Origin: Pseudomonas sp. SCA2728.1_7
GTDB lineage: Bacteria > Pseudomonadota > Gammaproteobacteria > Pseudomonadales > Pseudomonadaceae
DNA: 64,000 bases
Direction: 5' to 3'
Assembly: GCF_018138145.1 (NCBI RefSeq)
Contig: NZ_CP073104.1
Location: forward strand, 5,981,001-6,045,000
The position numbers and the translations under genes were made by a program. Position 1 is the first letter of the stretch. Every line of letters starts with the position of its first letter. The notes below the pieces were generated by a model. It saw only the letters and a program-made list of their open reading frames with translations, had not been told where the DNA came from and made no database searches. Positions 37,519 to 44,980 of this stretch are shown in pieces.

Positions 37519-39966
37519 ATGGAAGGTCTTATGGCTAGACGCCAAATAAAAGTCGGCTGGTGTGTGGCTTCTCTGTCGAATGACACCGCTAGTGTGCGCT
37601 ATCGAGCATTGCTTCCTTTGCTGGCACTGGAGGCTGAGGATATTGCTGGCAGTCTGTTTACCAGTCGATGTGCTTTTGATCTCGAAAGTCTCGATGTTCT
37701 CGTGATTGTCAAATCCTTTTCTATCGAAACTCTGGCGTTGGTGCAGCGAGCCCGAGCGCTAGGCATTCCTGTCATTATCGACTTGTGTGACAACGTTTTT
37801 GTTCCCGGCTACGGCAGTGGACCATTTGGTACGCATGGCGATCTTTTTACCATTATGGCTCAGCTCTCAACTGCCATTGTGACAACCACTGAACCGTTGT
37901 GCGACGTAATTAGAACTCATGCTCCGGGCGTTCCCGTCCACATAGTTCCTGATGGTCTGGCGTCTGAATCCGTTATAGAAATGGGCAGCAAGCTCATCGA
38001 AAAGGCCAAGGGCATCGAGAAAATCACGGCTCCGCTATTGCAGCCAAGCCGGACAGCGAAATTGTTGAGTGAGCTCCAGGATTCAGGCGCTCGCCACACG
38101 ACCAAACATTTGTTGAGCATGTGTAAGCACGTGCTGAAAAAGCAATTGCACCGCTTGAGGAAAAAGCGTGGCAGGGATGGTTCTGTTGCGACGCTCATGT
38201 CAATTCCGAGAGAAGTGATGCGCGCGTTGCGACAGCAAGTGCTCAGACTCAAGCGAACGGCGCCTATCGCCGCTCCCGTCATATCATTGGTTCCGGCCCA
38301 CGATTCATCGAAGACCATGTATCTGTTGTGGTTCGGTAATCACGGTGCTGAATACGCTGATTTCGGTATGTTGGACTTGCTGCTCATCCAGAGCGATCTG
38401 GAAGCGATCGCGCTGGAATATCCAGTTGAGCTCGTAGTGATCAGTAACAACGCGGCCAAGTACGAGCGCTTTATCAAGCCAATGGCGATTGCATCGCGCT
38501 ATGTGGCATGGTCAATCAACGCTGTCGACGATTGGATGGCAGTTTCACGGGTTGTTCTGATTCCCAACTCCTGTGATGCATTCAGTATCTGCAAATCCGC
38601 CAACCGCACAGTGCATGCGTTAACCCGGGGTGTTCCTGTCGTCGCTACGGCAACACCTGCGCTAGCGCCGCTGGCGGGCAGCATCATGACCGGTGACTTT
38701 TTACAAGGGATGCGTCGTTATCTATCGAGCCCTAACAATGCTCGCCGCGATCTGGCCCTCGGTAAGAAGTTGATTGAGCGTAACTTCAGCACCGTTGTTA
38801 TCGGTTCCCTTTGGCGGGATGTTTTGCAATCTGCAATCGCCATGGGCTCCAGCGAGTCATCCCTCCAAGACGCGCAGGTCATTGTGGTGCTGCATCTGAT
38901 TCAGGATCTGGATCTCGCACTGCCTATCATTCTTGAGCTCCAGCGTCGTGAGATAGCGGTACAGGTAGTTTGCAGCCACACGTTGATAAAAGCTTCTCCG
39001 CGAGTCATCAAAAGCCTGTCGCATCATGACATTGATGTTCGAGTGGTCGCTGCTACCGAGCAATTGACTTCATTTCCCTTTGGTTCCAGAGTTCGGTCAC
39101 TTTTAACAATATCGGAAACAAATCTCGGTCCTCACCGCTTCAGTCGCGCGCTTACCGAATCGGCAAAAAGCGCGGGCATCATGACCGCGACCTTGCAGCA
39201 TGGACTCGAGAATGTGGGGTTGACCTACAGCGACAGCATCCATTCGATAGACCGGGTCAATTTTGCAGCTGACAGGATTTACCTTTGGGGGGGACTTGAC
39301 ACGCTGCATGCGGACATCAGCCCTGCCACGCGCGTAAAATGTGTTGCGATGGGGTGCTCCAAGGTAGGCCGTGAGGAAAATGCCAATCTGGATGCGTTGA
39401 TTGCTCCCGAAGCCTGTGTTGTCGGTGTCTTCGAGAACCTTCACTGGCATCGGTACTCCGACGCGTACCGAGAGTTTTTTCTTGAAGGGGTGAGCAAGAT
39501 GGCGGAACAGTTCCCATCAATCACCTTTTTGATCAAGCCGCATCATGCGGGCTTGTGGCTGACCTCCCGTCACAAGGGGGAAAAACCCATTGCGTCGAAC
39601 CTGATCATTGCCGATCCGAAACAGGCTGAGTGGGAGCTTTATACCGCTGGGGGCTTGTTGGGCCGAATGAAGGCGGTTATCACCAGTCCTTCTACCGTGG
39701 CGCTTGATGCAGCTGCGCGGAGACTGCCTGTCGCGGTTGTCACGGGTGATCTCGACACAGAAACCTACGCTCCACTTTACACAATCGAGCAAATGGCAGA
39801 CTGGTCCAGGTTCCTCGAGCGTGTTCTGGATGAAAACAGGATTTCCGAGCTCGAACATTTTTCTGATTGTTTTGTAAATCGTCTGGTCCTTAAAGGCGAT
39901 GCTGCCGCCCGAATAGTTGACGACTTGGTTTGCTCAACATCACTACATTCCCAGGTAATAAATTAA
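37519..39966 (+). CDS. Large two-domain glycosyltransferase-like protein
   Basis: An 815-residue cytosolic protein that looks like two fused GT-B enzymes. Residues ~10-150 form a Rossmann half (IIDLCDNVF), followed by a basic linker (~195-260) and a second half (YLLWFGNHG, then IPNSCDAF and GVPVVATATPAL, up to ~430), as in GT4 enzymes. Residues ~450-815 resemble CDP-glycerol/Kdo-transferase-like GT-B proteins: Q560-H-G in TLQHGLENVGL, IKPHHAG and SPSTVALDAA. I do not recognise a named homologue. ATG 37519 has TTAGGA upstream; Met5 is an alternative. The stop overlaps the next gene by one base. Probably adds two sugars or a sugar and a phosphate-linked group (inference). Confidence 0.7.
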   Translation: MEGLMARRQIKVGWCVASLSNDTASVRYRALLPLLALEAEDIAGSLFTSRCAFDLESLDVLVIVKSFSIETLALVQRARALGIPVIIDLCDNVFVPGYGSGPFGTHGDLFTIMAQLSTAIVTTTEPLCDVIRTHAPGVPVHIVPDGLASESVIEMGSKLIEKAKGIEKITAPLLQPSRTAKLLSELQDSGARHTTKHLLSMCKHVLKKQLHRLRKKRGRDGSVATLMSIPREVMRALRQQVLRLKRTAPIAAPVISLVPAHDSSKTMYLLWFGNHGAEYADFGMLDLLLIQSDLEAIALEYPVELVVISNNAAKYERFIKPMAIASRYVAWSINAVDDWMAVSRVVLIPNSCDAFSICKSANRTVHALTRGVPVVATATPALAPLAGSIMTGDFLQGMRRYLSSPNNARRDLALGKKLIERNFSTVVIGSLWRDVLQSAIAMGSSESSLQDAQVIVVLHLIQDLDLALPIILELQRREIAVQVVCSHTLIKASPRVIKSLSHHDIDVRVVAATEQLTSFPFGSRVRSLLTISETNLGPHRFSRALTESAKSAGIMTATLQHGLENVGLTYSDSIHSIDRVNFAADRIYLWGGLDTLHADISPATRVKCVAMGCSKVGREENANLDALIAPEACVVGVFENLHWHRYSDAYREFFLEGVSKMAEQFPSITFLIKPHHAGLWLTSRHKGEKPIASNLIIADPKQAEWELYTAGGLLGRMKAVITSPSTVALDAAARRLPVAVVTGDLDTETYAPLYTIEQMADWSRFLERVLDENRISELEHFSDCFVNRLVLKGDAAARIVDDLVCSTSLHSQVIN

Positions 39967-41060
39967 TGACGCAACGTATTTTCATCACCGGCGGTGCCGG
40001 CTTCATTGGTAGTCGTCTGGTCAAGGCTCTGCTAAAGGAAGATCCTGCTCGTTCCATTTGGGTCTTTGACAACCTGCACCCACAAGTCCACGGCCTCAAT
40101 GCCGTCGATCCGATCCTGCCGCACAATGTGCGCTTTATCCGTGGTGACGTCGCCGATCTTCAGGCGCTCATGCAAGCAGTGGCCGAGGCTGACCCAGAGT
40201 TGGTGTATCACCTCGCTGCGGAAACCGGTACTGGCCAGTCTTACGATGAGCCGTCTCGTTATTGCTCGGTCAACGTATTGGGAACCACTCACCTGATCGA
40301 AGCGCTTCGCAAGCAAAATAATGTGCGCAAGGTCGTATTGGCAGCATCGCGGGCAGTTTATGGTGAAGGCGGCTATGTAGATGCTCAAGGTGTGGAGTAC
40401 GTCGGTTTGCCGCGCCAGCCACAGGCGATGGATTCCGGTGATTTTAGCGTGCCCTTGCCAGCGTCCGCGGTCTTGCCTGCACGTCCTATTGCCAGTCATG
40501 CCGGACTCCCTCCTGCCCCCGCGTCGGTGTATGCGTCAACCAAATTGATGCAGGAATATCTGCTGTGCCAGGCCGGTGACGGCGCGCCGTGGAGTGCGAC
40601 CATTCTGCGTTTCCAGAATGTTTACGGTCCTGGTCAATCCCTGCGCAACCCATACACCGGTGTATTGTCGATCTTCGCTCGTCAATTGCTTGCGGGTGGT
40701 GAGCTCGCGATTTTCGAAGACGGCGATATCGCTCGAGATTTCGTTTTTGTGGATGACATCGTCGACGCGTTGGTCAAGGCAAACGCGGCCAGTGTTGCCC
40801 ACGGCACCATTCTCGATATTGGCAGTGGCGAACCGGTCTCTATCCTTGAGATGGCCAGGATGCTCATGCGCAATCTGGGCGTGGACGACACCTCTTATAA
40901 AATTACCGGCCAATTCCGGATCGGTGATATTCGCTATGCGTGCGCAAATATAACCGCCGCCAAAGCCGCCTTGAACTGGAGCCCGAACGTCAGTATTCAA
41001 TCGGGTGTAGAGCGCTTGGCCGAGTGGGCGAAGGTAGAATTCAAGAACGCTAACGATTAA
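39966..41060 (+). CDS. NAD-dependent epimerase, probably dTDP-L-rhamnose 4-epimerase
   Basis: An extended SDR of 364 residues. TGGAGFIGS is at residues ~8-16, the SRAVYGEG motif replaces the common SSSxYG, and the catalytic Y189-x3-K193 (YASTK) is intact. The DNLHPQVHG segment after beta-2 is, as I recall, typical of dTDP-L-rhamnose 4-epimerases (WbiB type), which make dTDP-6-deoxy-L-talose. The rmlBDA genes upstream make the matching precursor. A UDP-glucose/GlcNAc 4-epimerase role is the alternative. It overlaps the preceding gene by one base and precedes the GT8-like gene by 13. Confidence 0.72.
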   Translation: MTQRIFITGGAGFIGSRLVKALLKEDPARSIWVFDNLHPQVHGLNAVDPILPHNVRFIRGDVADLQALMQAVAEADPELVYHLAAETGTGQSYDEPSRYCSVNVLGTTHLIEALRKQNNVRKVVLAASRAVYGEGGYVDAQGVEYVGLPRQPQAMDSGDFSVPLPASAVLPARPIASHAGLPPAPASVYASTKLMQEYLLCQAGDGAPWSATILRFQNVYGPGQSLRNPYTGVLSIFARQLLAGGELAIFEDGDIARDFVFVDDIVDALVKANAASVAHGTILDIGSGEPVSILEMARMLMRNLGVDDTSYKITGQFRIGDIRYACANITAAKAALNWSPNVSIQSGVERLAEWAKVEFKNAND

Positions 41061-41073
41061 GAGGGATTTTCGA

Positions 41074-42021
41074 ATGGTTCATGACGATGAAGTTATACGG
41101 GTATATGTGGGCGTGGACCGCTCGCAGTTATTAGCCGTGCCCGTTCTTGAGTATTCGATCAAACGGCATACCACGGCCAAGGTTGAAGTTATTCCCATGC
41201 TGGATCTTCCGGTACCTGAACCGCTGGATCCGCGTAACGGGCAGCGAACCGGATTCTCATTCAGTCGCTTCTGCATTCCCAAGCTGTGCGGTTACAAAGG
41301 CAAAGCCATCTATATGGATGCCGACATGTTGGTTTTTCGCGACATCCGCGAGCTGTGGAACATTCCGTTCGATGGCGCGAAGATCATTATCCAGCAGGAA
41401 GTGAAATTTGCTGACGAGACGACTCAAAAGGTCGGCGCGCCAAAAGTCAGAAAAAAGCAGTGTGCCGTTATGCTGCTTGATTGCGAGCGCCTGGACTGGA
41501 AAGTCGAAGACATCGTTGGCGGCATGGATGAAGGACGTTACAACTATGACGAGCTGATGTCGCAGTTGATTATTCTCGACGAAGAGCATGTCAAGTACGG
41601 TGTCCCGTTTGAGTGGAACAGCCTGGAGCATCTGGATGCGAATACGCGGCTGATTCATTACACTGACGTGGCCACTCAGCCGTGGTCCTGCTGCGGTAAC
41701 AAGAACGCCTGGCCGTGGTTTGCTGAAGTAAGAAGGATGTTGGCGGACGGTAAACTGACCGAGGCGGAGATCAAAAAGGAAATCGATCTTGGGTATTTCA
41801 GGCCCTCGCTGCTCCGCGATATCAAGTATCGTCATCTGATCCCGTCCTTTCTGCACGGAATATGGGACCGGAAAAACACAGCCACTGATAAATTGTCAGG
41901 ATACATCCCGCACAAGGCTGTCTATGAAGCCAAGCGGCATCGTCAAAAGGTAATCAAAGCATATGAAGCCAAGCTACGAGCCGAGCAAGGCTCTGGCGAC
42001 AAGAAGGCTTCCAACGCATGA
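41074..42021 (+). CDS. GT8-like glycosyltransferase, copy A
   Basis: A 315-residue GT-A protein. FSFSRFCIPKLCGYKGKAIY leads into the metal-binding D82-A-D84 (MDADMLVF), and LIHYTDVATQPW contains a conserved C-terminal His motif. This layout resembles GT8 retaining transferases. A second copy with the same motifs lies at 50543-51451. The donor and acceptor are unknown. The gene follows the epimerase closely; a 248-base gap rich in hairpins follows it. Confidence 0.75.
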   Translation: MVHDDEVIRVYVGVDRSQLLAVPVLEYSIKRHTTAKVEVIPMLDLPVPEPLDPRNGQRTGFSFSRFCIPKLCGYKGKAIYMDADMLVFRDIRELWNIPFDGAKIIIQQEVKFADETTQKVGAPKVRKKQCAVMLLDCERLDWKVEDIVGGMDEGRYNYDELMSQLIILDEEHVKYGVPFEWNSLEHLDANTRLIHYTDVATQPWSCCGNKNAWPWFAEVRRMLADGKLTEAEIKKEIDLGYFRPSLLRDIKYRHLIPSFLHGIWDRKNTATDKLSGYIPHKAVYEAKRHRQKVIKAYEAKLRAEQGSGDKKASNA

Positions 42022-42269
42022 TTGAACGGCTCAAGCTTTTGCTCAAGCCGTGTCCATCAAGCGTATCGAGATATTCCCGGACGATAATGTCCGGGATCGC
42101 CCAAGCTTATTACGTCAGATGTTTTTCAGTCGGCAAGCCTGGGCGAATATCGAGGATGGATCTGGCTTTGGCAAACAAGCTTGAGCGCTGACACGGGGCC
42201 TGCTTTGCGTGTACGGACCCCGTGAACAGAGCTGTTCTAAAATAATTAGATGACGCGGAATTACTGGCA
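42022..42269. other. Structured intergenic region before the MBOAT gene
   Basis: A 248-base non-coding gap with three dyads: an imperfect one (ACGGCT...AGCCGT, 42025-42051), a perfect CCCGGAC/GTCCGGG hairpin with a six-base loop (42076-42095) and CACGGGG/CCCCGTG around a 19-base loop (42192-42224). None carries a T-run on the plus strand. TAAAATAAT at about 42238-42246 could be a -10 region for the MBOAT gene. An RNA control region or the scar of a recombination is possible. Confidence 0.5.
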
Positions 42270-43670
42270 ATGTTGTTCAACTCAATAGAATACGTGATTT
42301 TGCTGGGGATCACCCTGGCGTTTTACTGGTTGTGTCCATCGCTACGTGTGCGGCAATGGATCGTGCTTCTGTCCAGCGTGTATTTTTACATGAGCTGGAG
42401 TAAAGAGTTCGGTCTTATGTTGTTGGGAGTCATCGCCATCAACTGGCTGGTTGCCGGAAAAATTTCGGCTACCAGGTCTCGTGGCTGGTTGATTTTTTCC
42501 TGCGTGCTGAATCTCGCGTTACTTTGTTATTTCAAGTACATGAATTTCTTTTTGGAGAACATTGAGTATGTCGCGAGACTCAAGGATCCAGCGTTTGAAA
42601 TCGGTTTACTGAAAGTCATATTGCCGCTAGGCATTTCGTTTTATGTTTTTGAATTGATTTCCTATCAGGTCGACGTGTATCAGGGGAAATTCAAACACGA
42701 GAAAAATCCGGTAGTTTTCGCTATTTTCGTATTGTTTTTCCCGCATCTGATTGCAGGTCCTATCTGCCGTGCAAGCCAGTTCATGCCGCAGATTCATGTA
42801 AAGCAGCGACTGGATGGGGCGCATTGCTATAACGGTTTGTACTATTTCATCGCGGGACTTGCACTCAAGTGTGGTATCGCTGATGGCATTGCACCCTTTA
42901 TCAATGTCATCTTCAAAGCGCCTGATCAATATTCAGGGCTTGATAATTTGTTCGCCGTCATCGGATTTGGCGTGCAGATTTTGTGTGATTTCTGGGGCTA
43001 TTCGTTGATGGCTCTGGGCGCAGCACTGCTTTTTGGCTATGTGCTGCCCTACAATTTCAATGCTCCATACTCTTCCTTGTCCATCAAGGATTTCTGGCGG
43101 CGCTGGCACATCACGTTAAGCAATTGGTTGCGCGATTATCTTTATATAGCGCTCGGTGGTTCGCGTACTCAGGCGAAATGGAAAATTCAGCGAAATCTCA
43201 TCCTCACCATGTTGCTGGGGGGATTGTGGCACGGTGCCAGCTGGAATTTCATTATTTGGGGTGGGATCCATGGTGGCGCGCTGGCAGTCAATCGGTGGTT
43301 TGAAAATAGTAGTCTGCCCACCGGTTTGAAGCGGTTATTCCAATGGCTGCCGATCGCATGGCTGTTGACGATGACTGTGGTATTTGTTGCGTGGATTTTC
43401 TTCCGGGCCACAAACGTCGGGGATGCGATGATGATGATTGAGCGAATCGTAGTTCCTGCCTCTGATTGGACGCAGACGAAGCTCGCGCCACTGTTTTTCG
43501 AACTGTTGATACTGTATCTGCCGCTGCAGTGGTTCGTACATCGCACGACATACCAGCGTGACATCACCAATGCCATTCCTTGGCAAGCCGCCCTGGGCTT
43601 CGCATCGTTGGTACTTTTCTCCTATATTTATTATGTAGACGGCAATGACTTCATATACTTTCAATTCTAA
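42270..43670 (+). CDS. MBOAT-family O-acyltransferase
   Basis: A 466-residue polytopic membrane acyltransferase like AlgI/DltB, with about ten helices. The MBOAT histidines are visible as H280 (RRWHITLSNWLRDYLY) and the catalytic H321 (GGLWHGASWNF). Such proteins pass acyl groups, usually acetyl, across the inner membrane to a partner that modifies the glycan. The SGNH-like gene next to it overlaps its end by 26 bases, forming a transfer pair similar to AlgI with AlgJ/X. O-acetylation of the O-antigen is the likely outcome (inference). Confidence 0.9.
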   Translation: MLFNSIEYVILLGITLAFYWLCPSLRVRQWIVLLSSVYFYMSWSKEFGLMLLGVIAINWLVAGKISATRSRGWLIFSCVLNLALLCYFKYMNFFLENIEYVARLKDPAFEIGLLKVILPLGISFYVFELISYQVDVYQGKFKHEKNPVVFAIFVLFFPHLIAGPICRASQFMPQIHVKQRLDGAHCYNGLYYFIAGLALKCGIADGIAPFINVIFKAPDQYSGLDNLFAVIGFGVQILCDFWGYSLMALGAALLFGYVLPYNFNAPYSSLSIKDFWRRWHITLSNWLRDYLYIALGGSRTQAKWKIQRNLILTMLLGGLWHGASWNFIIWGGIHGGALAVNRWFENSSLPTGLKRLFQWLPIAWLLTMTVVFVAWIFFRATNVGDAMMMIERIVVPASDWTQTKLAPLFFELLILYLPLQWFVHRTTYQRDITNAIPWQAALGFASLVLFSYIYYVDGNDFIYFQF

Positions 43671-44886
43671 TAGTTTGAGGCTGACGCGGTCGCGACTGCT
43701 CAAGCTCTACGTGCTGACGGCGGTATTGGTTGTTTTCGGTTTTGTTTGCCTGGAAGTTACCGTTCGCTATCGCGAATCGCTCAAACAGCCAGATGTGATG
43801 CAAAGCGCATCGGATCTGATGGCTGCGCTGCCCAATATGTCGATATCGGGTCGCGAGTTGGGTAATCAGATGCTGATTCAGAACGTTGCCTTGTTTAGTC
43901 AATATCCTGATCCGGTCGAGATAACTTCTGCTTATGTGGGGACTTCACGAAGTAAAATCCTGCACCCTAGCCAATTTGGCGTCCCCCATGCGGTGGTAGG
44001 TGCAGGTAACACATACAACGAAATAACTTATGGTCTGTTGCTTCAGGCAGAAATCCTGCGCTTGAAATTTCCAAACCTGAAGCGTGTGTATGTCGAAAGT
44101 TCTTTCCTGCTACGCCGCCCTGGTCGTTTGATGGTTGAGACCGACCACCTCAAGTATCTTCCATTGCTTAAAACATTGACGCCGCTCTGCTCGAAGGCGA
44201 GCGATGTTCCAGGTTGTCATGATGTATTTGTGCAAGCAGGCAGTCTGACCAACAGCTCTACGACAGGCTGGAAGCCGGAAATGCGTCGTCACAGAAGTGA
44301 GTTTCGATTCTCCTCTTTGTTGCCAGGGGCGCAGGATTCTATCCCTGTCAAATCTGACCCGTTACTCGGGCAGCTTGAAGCAAATGGGGAGACCAAAGGT
44401 CATTTCAGAGCGCTGACCGATAAATCCGAAATGCGTCCAGAGATAAGCAATGACAACATCAAGGCTCAGCGCCTGAGGGATATTACAAGTAATGCTCCTT
44501 GGGATGGCTTGTTCGACATGTTTGCACTCTGGGGGCGCGAGCACGGTATTCAAGTCGTGCTATTTCAACCGCCGGTACGCTCAGATCTTTATGCATATCA
44601 AGTGAAGTATGGCCTCAAGCAGCACGTCGATGACTTATTGCGAGTATCTGATAAGTATCAGATCCCATTTGTAGATCTAAACAGACCGGAACTCGGATAT
44701 ATGAGTGACTGGAGTCTTTTTAGTGATGAGGATCACATGGCAACTTGCGTTGGTAGCGGTTTGCTATTACTGGCGCTTGAGGCGGGCGTTAATCGGTTTG
44801 AGCAGAAACATGATCTTACCCCTGTAATCGAACGGTCACCTTTGGAAGGTGATAGTATGCTACGTTTAAGTTCATGCAAAAAGTAG
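43645..44886 (+). CDS. SGNH/DltD-like partner of the MBOAT protein
   Basis: A 413-residue protein with one N-terminal membrane helix (~17-38) and a periplasmic domain. The nucleophile motif G99-T-S101-R-S103 (YVGTSRSK) and the D361-x-x-H364 (DEDHM) pair form an SGNH/DltD-like hydrolase site. With the MBOAT gene it should transfer an acyl group to the polysaccharide in the periplasm. The start at 43645 lies inside the MBOAT gene, supporting translational coupling. I find no close named family member from memory. Confidence 0.75.
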   Translation: MTSYTFNSNSLRLTRSRLLKLYVLTAVLVVFGFVCLEVTVRYRESLKQPDVMQSASDLMAALPNMSISGRELGNQMLIQNVALFSQYPDPVEITSAYVGTSRSKILHPSQFGVPHAVVGAGNTYNEITYGLLLQAEILRLKFPNLKRVYVESSFLLRRPGRLMVETDHLKYLPLLKTLTPLCSKASDVPGCHDVFVQAGSLTNSSTTGWKPEMRRHRSEFRFSSLLPGAQDSIPVKSDPLLGQLEANGETKGHFRALTDKSEMRPEISNDNIKAQRLRDITSNAPWDGLFDMFALWGREHGIQVVLFQPPVRSDLYAYQVKYGLKQHVDDLLRVSDKYQIPFVDLNRPELGYMSDWSLFSDEDHMATCVGSGLLLLALEAGVNRFEQKHDLTPVIERSPLEGDSMLRLSSCKK

Positions 44887-44980
44887 CAGGGTAAGTGGAT
44901 GTGGGCGATTCAGTAGTTCTTGTATTTTGTTGTTTTGTATTGCAGGTTTTTGAAATTTTGTTTTGTCAGGTATTTTGAGA

